Shown: in pieces, positions 9,241 through 22,612 of the stretch
Position numbering within the stretch: the first letter of the stretch is position 1
How the letters are laid out: every line of letters begins with the position of its first letter
Assembly: GCA_963854835.1 (NCBI GenBank)
Contig: OY978526.1
Location: 35,750,501 to 35,814,500 of the forward strand
Length of the DNA stretch: 64,000 nucleotides
DNA from: Megamerina dolium
Lineage: Eukaryota; Arthropoda; Insecta; Diptera; Megamerinidae
Reading direction: 5' to 3'
Position numbers and translations under genes: made by a program
The notes under the pieces: generated by a model
What the model saw: the letters and a program-made list of their open reading frames with translations, nothing else
Told to the model about the DNA's origin: nothing
Database searches by the model: none

Positions 9241-11756
9241 TGTTACACATGTGTTTTATGCTTATTTTTAAATATTTGTTCCTAATATGTCATTATGAGA
9301 CAGATAAGAAAATATATTGCACTTTGATAGAAAATAAATAAAAGCAAAGGCAAAGAGAGAGAGAGAGAGTGTGTAACAAAGTAAGTGCAATAAAAAAAGG
9401 AGAGAGTGGTAGAAAAGAATGTGAATAAACACACCGGCAGCGCTGCGCAATCTCTCTGGCGTAAACAATATATATACAGCATACATATTACAACAAAATA
9501 ACACGATGATTGAATAAAAAAAAAATATTTGCCTAGCGGTTTAATAGTTATGCTATACATATGTGGGCAATTTCATATAATCTTACGTTTTTGTTACGGT
9601 ATTTTCATATGTACTCAAAATCGAGTAATTAAAAAAAACACTATTAAATTAATACTATATATTTTTTTTGAATAGGCAAATCTTCTTTTTTGTTCTTTTA
9701 TTGCCATTTTAATATGTAGTTAAATTAAATATTAAATTAGTGTATAATATAATATATAATATGCAGGATATTTTAGTATTTAGTATATTTATTTTATAGT
9801 AATTGTTGTGTGGAATCAATTAGGGTTGTCTTTTCTTATGATGTCTGCTCCTAGTAATGTTACTACTCTGGCAAACGGTCTATTGGAGGAATATAAACTT
9901 TTAAGGATAAACATATATAAATTAGTTAAATGATGACCAGACGGACTAATGGACAAAAAAATGGACTTATTTAAACTTAATTTATTGATAGAATATGATA
10001 TTCAAATAACACGATGAGGTGAGTTTATGGTACGTATGGTGTATAGGTAGCGCACTGCGGTAAGCGTAAGGAAACTATTGTTTCATTGGAAGTATCATAC
10101 GGTTTTTGGTATTACGGTATGGATAAATACAAACGAATTTACATATGTTACCAACGAAAATGATTTGCGGAAATCTTGCTATGTACATATCTCATGTTAA
10201 CGAAAGTAATCATTACACATTTCAACAAACGCTTGTTCGAAGAATGATCGCAATAAACAGTAATGTTGGTTTTAATATAAAATGAAAAATGAATTCCAAA
10301 AATGAACATATGCATGTCAATCAGTTCTGATTGCTGTTCTCGACACCAATCAGACCAATTTTACCAGTGCTGCCAAATGCAATTTTGTATAAAGAAAATT
10401 AAAATGTGAGAAAAACTATTTCAAAATAATACAATAATACAATTTACGGGTATTGTTTAAGTTGTCAAGTTTATTATCCTGACAACTGCGAAATTTCAAA
10501 AATTAATTATATAAATTCCCTTTAAAGAAAGCTATTCGCGTCTGTTTTATATTCTGAGTATGTACTGATTGAGAGAATTTTCTCGTTAAACAAAGAAATT
10601 CTGTAACTTTAAATTTATTATTTTATTTAGAAATGGAGTTTTCGTGGAGCAAGCCTGAAGAACTGAAAAACTTATTATTCTGCTGCAAATTAATGAACGC
10701 TTGTGAGATACAAGAAATCCAAGTTATTCTAATCGCCAAAAATGGGAACAGGCCCTAGATGCTATGCAACAGCTATGAAGCCAATATAGGAAAGAGTTGA
10801 CAACTATTGACACCAGCACTGCCAGTTGTTGATCTAGGGGTATTGCATTTTCAACTAGCGTTTCACTTTTTTATATCCTTTTCAATGAGCCGCAGGATGT
10901 TCTGGAATTTTGCATCGGTCAAAAATATGTAATTTTTGAAGGTGCAGAAGTCGTTATGTTCTAATTCCTTTGTCAGGAATGTGAAAGAGCAGTTTGTGCT
11001 TCTTTTTTTTTTGCCATTTTTTTATCCCAGTTTTCGATGATACTTTTTTTATCAACTCAATTATTTTTCTCAGTACACTTCTATGATTATCGCTCCAAAA
11101 ATACACATTCTCAGCATATATGGTTGCTGTTTTGATCAAATCATTCAGCGCGGTATCCATTATGAAATTAACTGACATTTAATGCAGCACAATTAATTTG
11201 ATCAAATATTACACCTCTGTCTCAGCAATCATGTATAGCTACCCAACAATCTAAACTGGTGAAATGGAAAATGAACGCCCTGATTGGCGTTCAATTGATT
11301 GATAATGATAATAACCACGGCATAAGAGCTACCTATGTGTCGCCGCACACAGAAGAATATCGTATGCGTTCCTATTGTAGGTATACTCATATGTATTAAA
11401 TAATACACAATAATAATCACTTTAACCACAATATGGTAAAATGCAATCAGTGAAATATTTTATGGGAATCGCAAGAAATAGTTGTATACCGTAGCTAAAT
11501 ACGAAGGCCTAATATTGACCAATATTGCAAAATTCATAAACAATTGAAAATTAGAGTAGCTGATGCTACAGTCACAAGCATTCGCATTCACTCGCTAACA
11601 AAGATCATAGAATAGTTGATAGTTTTCCCAGCAATCAAGAGAATTCGTCGTGCTAAGTATCCTTTTTTATGGCGCAACTGACCAACAATGGAACGTGCGA
11701 CTTCAGCATTCCGATTTTGAGGTGTCATAAAACGTAGAATATCAAATCATAACAGT
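9241..11756. other. No gene recognised; scattered simple repeats
   Basis: AT-rich DNA. There is a short (GA)n run at about 9354-9371. An ATG-started frame at 10633-10758 encodes 41 residues beginning MEFSWSKPEELKNLLF, preceded by a TTATTTTATTTAG tract that could be a 3' splice site. It stops early and I cannot assign it. A lysine-rich minus-strand frame at 10954-11178 also has no recognisable family. I see no other coding signal. Confidence 0.4.
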
Positions 11757-13640
11757 AAAAATCTCCTTACAGTCGGCTGGGGCCGACCAAACTATACCCT
11801 GCATATGTAGATTTATATATAAAAAGTTTACTCGAATATCCAACTTTTCTTTTATTTCCACTTTTCGAGAAACAATTTTTGCATATACTACTAATTTACA
11901 CCCGAAATATGGTTGACTTTGACGAAGTAAAAGGATTTTAAGATAATTCCGAGGCTTAGTATGGGAGCTATATAAAAGTGGGCGTGGCTTACCACTTTCT
12001 AGTAAATCCAATTAATTTTTCAACGTTAATCCACACCTTAAATTTGGTGTCCTACGTTGAATAGTTTCTAAGTTATGGTGGTTAACATTTTTGTTTAATT
12101 TCCTCAACTTTGTATGGGAGCCCCAATAAGAAGTGGGCGTGGTACGCTGATTTTTCGCCAGACTATTTCCGACTACCATATTAACCTAAGTGTTAATTAT
12201 GATTGTTCTAGACAGAAGCATACAGAAGTTACAGCTATTTCAATTTAGAAGAAATTAGGTCATTTTGTATGGCGGCTACTATCAACAGTGGGCGTGGCGC
12301 GTCCATTTCCTGTGAGTCTAGTTGCTCCTACAATACTAATACATACCTAAAATCTCGTTCTTTTACGCTAAATGGTTTATAAGTTATGGAGCTTAAAATT
12401 TTAGTTTAATTCCCTCGACTTTGTATGGGAGACTCATGAAGGAGTGGGCGTGGCACACTGATTTTTCGCCAGATTATTTCCGACTACGATATTAATTTAA
12501 GTGTCAATTATGGTTATTGTAGACATAAGATTGCCTAAGTTACAGCTGTTTCAATTTAAAATTTGTATGGGGGCTACGATAAACAGTGGGCGTGGCGCGC
12601 CCATTTCAAGTGAGTCTAGTTGCTCGTACAATACTAATCCATACCTTAAATCTCGTTGTCCTACGCTAAATGGTTTGTAAGTTATGGAGCTTAAAAGTTT
12701 TAGTTTAATTCCTTTGACTTTGTATGGGAGACTCATGAAGGAGTGGGCGTGGCACACTGATTTTCTGCCAGATTTTTGCCGACTATGATAATAATTTATG
12801 TGTCAATTATGGTTATTCTAGACAGAAGATTGCCGAAGTTACAGCTGTTTCAATTTAAAATTTGTATGGGGGCTACGATAAACACTGGGCGTGGTGCGCC
12901 CATTTTCTGTGAGCCTAGTTGCTCGTACAATACTAATCCACACCTTAAATCTCGTTATTCTACGCTGAATAGTTTGCAAGTTATAACCGGTAACATTTTT
13001 TTTAATTTCCGCAACTTTGTATGGGAGACCCAAAAAGCAGTGGGCGTGGCACACTGATTTTCTGCCATATTATTTCCGACTACCATATTAATCTAAGTGT
13101 CAATTATGGTTATTCTGGACGGAAGATTGTAGAAGTTACAGCTGTTTCAATTTAAAAGAAGTACAGACACTTTGTATGAGAGCTACGCTAAAAAGTAGGC
13201 GTGGCTCAACCACTTTTGGCGAGGTTATATAGTAGTATAATATAAGTCTATGTGCCAAATATTGTTGTCCCAAGTCGTATATTATGTGAGTTATAGCAAG
13301 TTAAAGATTTTGAAATTTTCGAGGTTAGTCGCTTTGAATGCTTGGTGTGGGCGTGGTTATTGGCCGATCATGGCCAATATCAATCCCCTCCGTACCCTTG
13401 GATCATAGATTACTTATGCCAAATTTCATCGAAATAGCTCAATATTTACTCAAGTTATCGTGCGAACCAGCCAGGTGACAGACAGACGGACGGACGGACG
13501 GACATCGTTAAATCGAAAATTTAATCGACGCTGATCACGAATATATATCTATGTCTATATCTCCGGAGATTCCTTCAAGTGGACACAAACATCTGACCGA
13601 AATGAATATACCATGCATATTGCATTATGCAGGGTAGAAA
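11757..13640 (-). mobile_element. INE-1/DINE-1-like Helitron-type repeat, copy 1
   Basis: About 1.9 kb of non-coding repeat, read on the minus strand. One end has a TATACCCTGCATAATGC palindrome, then TTCATTTCGGTCAGATG, CTCCGGAGATAT, ATTCGTGATCAGCGTC and a GTCCGTCCGTCCGTC run. The middle is made of units of about 150 bp, each with a GCCACGCCCAC box. The far end reads GGTCGGCCCCAGCCGACTGT. This layout (TATACCC palindrome, GTCCGTC run, GCCACGCCCAC boxes) is that of INE-1/DINE-1 Helitron-like elements of Drosophila. The assignment is by analogy and there is no transposase inside. Confidence 0.65.
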
Positions 13641-14139
13641 AATTAGTCTATGCATTCCTGAAATATTTGCGTGTGAAGATATTAAAATTTTCATATTGAC
13701 TACTTTGCGTTGCGCATGCAAAGTGTAACATCATTGTTTAAGCGGAAGGATGGAGAGAAATATTTGCACATGTTCGTATATATGTATCGCTTATTTGCAT
13801 TGCTTTGCCTTTTTCTTGTAACGAGACAAATGTATTTTACATTATATTTTATTCTTTCTCCCTTTTCTATGGTTTTTGGATGTGAAAGTGAATTGTAATG
13901 GAATAGTAGTAGCGCACAGCTACATTGTTGTCATTATATATGTACATAAGTACTCGTATGTGCATATGTGATGTGAGACAAGTGCGCAGAATTCCTTTGA
14001 AATATTTACATATGTGCGCTAGGCCTACTTCGTTTTTATACAATTTTGGTTTGTTTTGATTCCCCTATTTCCACAATATAACTATGACTGCCATGTTTAA
14101 AGGCATGATGAATTAATAAAATTTATTATTCAATATGCC
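13641..14139. other. No gene recognised
   Basis: About 500 bp between two oppositely oriented INE-1-like repeats. The single short frame here has no recognisable domain. Confidence 0.4.
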
Positions 14140-15532
<1,393 letters not shown>

Positions 15533-15552
15533 AGATTATATACATACATTAT

Positions 15553-16429
15553 AAGAACCAACGGCTTTCTTAAATATAGGTGGAGATGATTATATTATGT
15601 CTCCGTAAAGACTGTAAATCCCCGGCTGAAGCATAACAAATTTAATATCGACAAGCAATTGGCAATTCTTCCGGCAGTAACTATTTGCTATAGAAAAGCT
15701 TCTAAAAGAACTATGTGACAAAGATCAGGGTTTTGCCATCCCGAACCGGCTAAAATAAGTATGTCACTTCTAATACTGTACAAAATTTAACATGCGCAAC
15801 TGTAATGGAAGAGAAGCTCGGCCAAAGAGCCGTTCGGGGCTTATAAGTGCACATATTTTTTTTTTAAAGGCTGTAAAATTACTAATGTTTGCATTCATTA
15901 CGAAAGTGATATACGTTTTTCTATTATGAGCTGCTTCGGAAATTCGGTCACTTTTTTTCTACCTTCTCTGTTTTTACTTCGCCTTCAAATAATTCATGAA
16001 AGTTTTAACTGCTTCCACTTCCGAATTCCACATGAAAAAGTATATTGCCAAGAAGGGAAGATTTTTCGGACATGAAAAATATTTTGTTCGAAATTAATGA
16101 TAAGGGAAGTGTCAAAAGTGAATTTTTTCACGACAAATTTCGAAAACTATTTCACATCAAATTTCGAATGATCTTGTGGTAATTCGTGGTAATTACCACT
16201 AATATCACTTTAATTTTGGAACAGTTGAATAGAGAGTTTCTAAAGTACAGAGGAAACTAAAGAGTGTCATCGGTTGCGCTCTAACTAACTCATCATTAGA
16301 TATCTTGGCCATTTCACTGCTTCATAAATGACCATTTCACCAGTTAATGAGCAAATGCTGGTTTTAACGACTAAATTCTCTTAGTAGCACATTTGCACTT
16401 CAGATGAAACAGAATCAGAGTTTACGTTA
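15553..16429. repeat. Direct duplication shared with 37741-38612
   Basis: Nearly 900 bp are almost identical to 37741-38612, from AAGAACCAACGGCTTTC through a truncated SINE to CAGATGAAACAGAATCAGAG. Both copies end in a (TA)n array. What follows the array differs: Tc1 transposase at 16.6 kb, unrelated DNA at 38.8 kb. The 15865-16429 part contains no gene that I can recognise. Confidence 0.9.
15619..15864 (+). mobile_element. tRNA-derived SINE, head-truncated copy
   Basis: It begins within the B-box region (CCCCGGCTGAAGCATAAC) and continues through the SINE body to AAGCTCGGCCAAAGAGCC and a T-rich tail. It is flanked by TAAAGACTGTAAA (15606-15618) and TAAAGGCTGTAAA (15865-15877), a 12/13 match consistent with a target-site duplication. 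The promoter half is missing. Confidence 0.8.
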
Positions 16430-17441
<1,012 letters not shown>

Positions 17442-17443
17442 AC

Positions 17444-18297
17444 ATATTCAGGGTTCCAAGTGCAAAAGTACAGTATACCGCTGGTATTGTAAATGGAAAC
17501 GTGGTCGTAGTTTGGTTGCCGAGGAATTCCGTGAAGGTCGTCCAAAATCGGTTGTTGTGACAAAAAACATCGGAGATAAAGGTATTCTAGCACATCAGTT
17601 CCACCTCAATACATTCGATTTTGCATGAAGTTAGTTGCAAAAAAAATTTGCAGTCGTTGGATACCCCATAATTTATCAATAGCCAAAAAAAAAGGCTACC
17701 GTCGATTGGTATAAGGAAATGTTTAAAAAGTTCGACCGTGGTGCTTCAAAAGATGTGTATAAAATCGTGGCAGGTGATGAATCATGGATATATGCGTAAA
17801 CAACAAAAGTTGTTCGGGCTCGCAGCACATCGAAGCAACTGGTCGCCTGTTTTTTCGGCCGAATGTGTCATGTGGCCACTGTTCCGCTTGAGCAACGTAG
17901 GACGGTCAATTCTGAGTGCTACACGACCATTTATTTGCCGGAAGTCTGCAGAAAAATGCGGAAAACCAACCGCCAAAGACGAATCATTCTCCATCATGAC
18001 AATGCGAGCTCTCACACATCTCGTCAAACAGGTGAATTTTCAGCAATCAAAACATCGAATTGATGACTTATCCTCCGTACATCTCGATTTGGCACCCAAT
18101 GACTTCTTCTTGTTCCCGAATACCAAAGGTAAACTGCGTGGTCAATGATTTATGAGCGCCAAAGAAGCAGTTGAAGCGTTCAAAAACTATGTTTTGAAAG
18201 TGTCTCAAGAGGAATAGAAAAACTGCTATGACAAATGGTTTGAACGAATGCAAAAGTGCATTGATCATCATGGTGAATATTTTGAAAAACCATAAAG
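17444..18297 (+). pseudogene. Mariner (DD34D) transposase, degenerate
   Basis: Frame-shifted pieces read in order: [17 protein letters not shown] (HTH linker), IVAGDESWIYA (first Asp), GHVATVPLEQRRTVNSE, IILHHDNASSHTS (second Asp, HDNA), LAPNDFFLFP (third Asp of DD34D) and NWFERMQKCIDHHGEYFEK (C-terminus). The sequence order and motifs match full mariner transposases, but stops and frameshifts occur throughout. The N-terminal ~50 residues are lost at the TA array. Confidence 0.9.
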
Positions 18298-18450
18298 CCG
18301 TTTTATTTGAAAAATGTTTCTTATTATTTGCTATTCCCGAAATATAAATGATAAAAAATTCATTTTTTTTAAATATAACATATATATTATATATTATACA
18401 CTATATTTTATATTTATTATTATGTGAATAAAAATTAGAAATTTTACAAA

Positions 18451-19152
18451 CTAATTTTGAGTGATACTAGTAAAAGCATTTTCTACAATTTGCAATCGTT
18501 GTCTTTTCGCAACTGCTAATATATCTAGAGGTGAAATAGCTGAAGAAGGGCTAGCAGATTCTTCAGGTTCATCAGAGCCTTCTAAATAAATTTCTTCGAA
18601 CGGCACTCTAGCATGAATCAAATAGTTGTGTAAAACCAGACAAGCGTTGATTATGAGGCCTGCTTTTGGTGGACTGTACAAAAGGACTCTTTCCTTCACA
18701 CAGACAGCGAAATCTGCTTTTTAATAAGCCAATGCATCTTTCCAATAGAGCTCGAGTTGATTTGTGTGCTATGTTGTAGCGCTCTTCATTGGTACATGGT
18801 GTTGCACTAATTGGTGTCATCATCCAAGGCTATTTTAAAATGTATATTGTGTATAAAATAACATTTTTGGAGTGCCCACCCTTTCGGCAATAGTAAACGT
18901 GTTCAATTTCTTTCTTCGGGACTGATATTTTGATGCGGGTTTCGTCTATAATTCCTATTTTTCTATGAATTTTATTTTAAACGCCGGGAGCTCTTCGCGT
19001 TTTGGAAACTTCATATGTGTGTGGGCTATGTTATTCAGTGGAGTAGCAACCCCTTGCACACATCTGCTAACTGACGTCTGGGATAAAGCAGCAAAACTGT
19101 CTTGCCCCGCACTTCTTTGAAATCTACCAGTGGCGAAAAAACAAATACCCAA
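18451..19152 (-). pseudogene. PIF/Harbinger nuclease (HARBI1-like), degenerate
   Basis: Minus-strand pieces in order: FFATGRFQRSAGQDSFAALS followed by QTSVSRCV, then IGIIDETRIKI (catalytic Asp), YNIAHKSTRALLERCIGLLK and SRFRCL (catalytic Glu helix), and LIINACLVLHNYLI near the C-terminus. These are the usual Harbinger DDE nuclease landmarks. Part of the middle is missing and the frame shifts. Its upstream end is cut by an R1-like LINE insertion at 19162. Confidence 0.88.
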
Positions 19153-19161
19153 GCGTAGATG

Positions 19162-20172
19162 TGTGTTTTTGTTTTGTTTTTTTTTTTTGTTTTAACCAGG
19201 AGGAAAGCATCGAAAGCCTATATCAGTGCGAGACTTTAACCCGCTAAAACCACCTCTCGTCCGGACGGAAGATTCCTCCTGGAACGACCGCTAAGTATTT
19301 CGTTATCAAGATTTCGTCATGAGCGATTTTGCTCGTAGTTCGTTAGGTAGGTCATTTAGTTCGTCGGAACTCTGTCATCATTCGTGCAGCTACCGACTGT
19401 ACTACCACCCACTTTTCAAGTGATTCGCACATGTGCGATACCAGGTTGCTATTTGTAGGGAATTCTCCAAATGCTTCCTGCATAGCTTGCCTCTCATTTC
19501 TAAAGCGAGGACAACTGAAAAGGACGTGTTCCGCATGTTGAATTTCACCAGGACATTCAGGGCAGAAAGGATCTTCCTCGTGCTTAAAACGGTGTAGATA
19601 TTGCTTAAAACATCCATGTCCGCTTATCAATTGGGTTAGATGGAAATCCACTTCACCATGTCTTCTGTTAAACCAAACTTCTACGTTTGATATCAACCTG
19701 TATGTCCATCTACCTTTCACGGATGTTTCCCGCCTCTGTTGCCACTCCAAGAGACTACATCGCCTCTCTTCCTCCTTTGATGTATTTCTGTCCGATGAGT
19801 GAATTTGCTGCAGTTCGCGTGCCAATATGTCAATAGGTAGCATTGACGCAATGACCTGGATTGCATCGTCCGACACTGTGCGAAAAGCGCTAGCTACCCG
19901 CAGTGCACTCAAACGGTATGTAGATCTGATGCCGCTCATGTATGTAGCTTTCTGTGTTGCGTCAGCCCAAACTGGAGCTGCATACAGCATGATAGAGCTT
20001 GTCACCTTTGCCAGCAATTTCCTTTTACTAGAACGGGGTCCACCTATGTTCGACATTATGCGCGACAAAGCATTATTCACCTTTGCAGCTTTATCGCTAA
20101 CCGCGGCAAGGTGTTCCTTAAAAGACAGCCGTATGTCAATTCGTACGCCCAGGTATCTGATGTGTGAGCGTA
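19162..20172 (-). mobile_element. R1-like LINE, 5'-truncated, with target duplication
   Basis: The minus strand encodes the C-terminal part of a reverse transcriptase ORF: IRYLGVRIDIRLSFKEHL, GGPRSSKRKLL, MLYAAPVWADA, and the cysteine/histidine end ISGHGCFKQYL, PFCPECPG, AEHVLFSCPRF. This matches the R1-type ORF2 end. A 3' UTR and an A-rich tail (19163-19195 as T-rich on +) follow. CACACATCTACGCT lies on both sides (near 20165 and 19150), a target-site duplication inside the Harbinger sequence. Frame remnants continue to 19352. Confidence 0.88.
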
Positions 20173-21020
20173 GATGTGTGTGTATGCGTAACAATGCGAG
20201 TGAAATCGACGAAAGACGAACAATTTGATGTGTGTCGTCTTCATTTTGATTTTGGTGGCTGCTGGGTGGCACAAAAATGACAATATCTCCAACAAGAGCA
20301 TGTAAAAATACTATTCATATATGCAAATATTTAAAAAGAAACGAAATTGAGAGAGTTTGCAAACGGTGATTGACATGCATGCGAAGTTTTTCTCATTTTC
20401 ATTGTATATAAGTTAACGGAACAAAGGTTGTCAACACTATTTTTCCTTAGTTCAATTTGTTTTAATATTTTTCATTTCCAATCAATATATCAAATATCAA
20501 CAATCATTCGATTTGACTTTTGTGCACCAATCGAATTTTCGATTTTTTTGATGACGCCTGGGAAAATATTAAATAAACCAAAAATGCAGTGACCGCTGCT
20601 TAGGTTTAAACTAGAAAGAAAATTCAAAGTCAGTCACTATTCCTTACTTATTGCGTACGGTCTAGTTATAAGTTAGTAATAAGTGAAATCAATAAAAAAA
20701 AAATGATTTTTTTTTAATAAAATAAAAGTTTGCTTAACTTATATGCAGATATGTATATACGCAAATATGGATAAAATAAAAACTGATTGCACATGCGTAT
20801 TGGATATTGATAACGCATTTTTATTTTTCAGATAATATTATAATACAAAAATTGTTTGTAAATAACTTCAATTCTAATTTAAAAAAACAATTTTTTTAAT
20901 CAATATAAGTATATGTTTAAAAAACATATACATATATGAAGTAAATAAATTATGTCTAAATATAATATTAATATTAATATACTAATATTACTTACTTAAT
21001 CAATAAATAATAAATAAAAT
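20173..21020 (-). repeat. 3' flank copy of the ftz-like locus
   Basis: The minus-strand sequence matches 31808-32735 and, in part, 36300-36720. The first ~100 bp (AAGTAAGTAATATTAGT, TTTAGACATAATTTATTTA) also resemble 59110-59180 just after the intact homeobox gene. No coding potential. Confidence 0.75.
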
Positions 21021-21822
21021 TAAGTAAATGAATAAAAATTATGAAATATTATTGAATATAATCCAGTCCGCTTTTGTCTTATTGTTGCTGCTGTTGGTGT
21101 TGGCTGTGCTGCTCCTGTGGTTGTGATTGTTGTAGTAGTAATAGTTGTTGTTCTATTGCCTGTTCTTGGCGTTGCAGTTGTTGTTGTTGTTGTTCCAGTT
21201 GTTCCAATTGCTGCTCTAGTAGTAGTTGTTGTTGATGCAGTTGTTGGTGTTCTAGTAGAAGTCGTCGTCGTTGATGCTGCAGTTGTTGGTGTTCCTGCTG
21301 TTGTGTTTGTTGTTGATGTTGTTGTTGCAGTTCTTGTTGTTGCTGAGGTTGTTGTGTTTGATGCTGCTGATGCTGTTGTTGATGTTGTTGCGGCTGTTGC
21401 CATTGTTGATTGGCACCTATTTCTTCTGGTGATATAGGTGGCGTAGAAAATACAGGTTCGGAAGCCGTTGATGTGAAATATTTTAATAGCTCTGTATTTG
21501 TGGGTTCCAAAGAATTTCCTCCACAAATTGATTCATCCGTCGTTGAATCGTTGATAGGTGGCTCAATAACTGAGCCACAATGCCCGTTATATTTTTAAGT
21601 TTTACGCGATAACAATTCGCGCAATTTGCTACATGTTTCACTGGTCATTTTCACTATTTTTTTTTGCTGTTCACACTTTCACTGGTTTTTTTTGCGATGT
21701 TATCGCGGCGGCAGTCGACTACCATTTGAAACTAGCTCCTACGAGCTAGGTACCTACGAATATTATTATGCTATTGGATGACTATAATTTACCTATCTAC
21801 GTATATATTCTACTAGAGGGAG
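21020..21822 (-). pseudogene. ftz-like pseudogene: leader and N-terminal half, no homeobox
   Basis: Reading the minus strand from about 21822: upstream block, leader (TAGTTTCAAATGGTAGTCG), then ATG at 21648. The first 17 codons (MTSETCSKLRELLSRKT) match residues 19-35 of the intact protein and keep the LxxLL-type motif as LRELL. The next codon is TAA (21597-21595) where the intact gene has CTA. Beyond it the frame stays open for 171 codons: [41 protein letters not shown], then poly-Q to a stop at 21079. The TATA box present at 5215 and 57470 is deleted (GTACCTAGCTCGTAGGAGCTAG). No homeodomain follows. Confidence 0.85.
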
Positions 21823-21885
21823 CGAAAGAGACAAGATCTGAATTAGAAACAGAACAAATCGAAAGAGAGCCATAGAGAGAAATTG

Positions 21886-21908
21886 AGAGAGAGAGAGAGA
21901 GAGAGAGG
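21886..21908. repeat. (GA)n microsatellite
   Basis: Short GA run. The rest of 21823-22570 is AT-rich, with a palindromic GCGCCGAAGCGC stretch near 22155. I recognise no gene there. Confidence 0.7.
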
Positions 21909-22570
21909 TAATAGAGAAACAGCAAAAGGTTGGACCAAGAATTAAAACTGAAATGGATAGTAAATAAATGTGATTTGTAGGAAAAAGAAAGATATACATA
22001 TGTATATATGTATATAAACTCTATGGTATAGTTAGTATATCTGAAAGTGGTTCTAAAGCAAAAATATGTTGTAGAAAATGTTTGTCATAACGAAAAGTCC
22101 AAAAGAAATAAATACATCATACATTAACCGTTGAAGAAATGGTATTTTTTTTGCGCCGAAGCGCTTTATAGCGATCTCCATAGGCGGAAAAATCAGAAAT
22201 TTTTGGCTTTCATTTCATTTTTTATACCTCCAGCGACCGTTTTTTGCTAAAATAAAATGAAGATTCAGATTCTTCATTTATTGTTTTTTCATTTTCGTAA
22301 GCACTCCTCGGCGACGCCTAAAATTCCTAATCTCGGAAAACTGAGAAATTGTTCTTCTATAAATAACCCAAACTTTCACAAAAACTTTACAAAGTTTAAT
22401 TTAGGCCCTTATTACGAGTTACATTCGATTTTCGATCTTCGCTCGTGTGCAACTCTGCCGAAATTTTGGTTGAGTATCGAATTGTCTGTCGTGCGAGAAA
22501 TTGCTGAAAATGTGATTATTTTTCGTTTGTTTATTACTTTTTCGCTGTTAAACACAGTCGATGTTTCAAT

Positions 22571-22611
22571 GTGGTGCCATATAAAAATAAACGGTTTTTA
22601 TATGGCACCAC
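22571..22611. repeat. Perfect 17-bp hairpin containing a locus-specific motif
   Basis: GTGGTGCCATATAAAAA (22571-22587) and its exact complement TTTTTATATGGCACCAC (22595-22611) are separated by 7 bp. The right arm also occurs within the ftz-like promoter copies (near 4535 and 4877, and with one change near 31096). It lies directly before the Tc1 element's left arm. Confidence 0.75.
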
Positions 22612-22612
22612 A

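Larger units (their letters stand above)
19058..21330 (-). repeat. Inverted copy of the 31.57-33.87 kb block
   Basis: Read on the minus strand this block is nearly identical to 31570-33870. Both contain, in the same order, the end of a poly-Q tract, the ftz-like 3' flank, an R1-like LINE fragment with its target duplication, and the start of a Harbinger nuclease. The two arms are about 10.3 kb apart and in opposite orientation. Confidence 0.9.

Noticed and set aside
9354..9371. GA run as a GAGA-factor regulatory element
   Set aside because: A short simple repeat with no nearby gene start.
12776..13057. Frames inside the INE-1-like arrays (also 14712, 50294 and 50593)
   Set aside because: They recur because the DNA units recur, and there is no consistent protein across copies.
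21060..21080. QKRTGLYS readable after the poly-Q tracts, resembling the homeodomain arm QKRTRQTYS
   Set aside because: The match is about 12 bp and in another frame. In the 36.3 kb copy the same DNA lies after the helix-3 relic, so it is better explained as 3' flank sequence.
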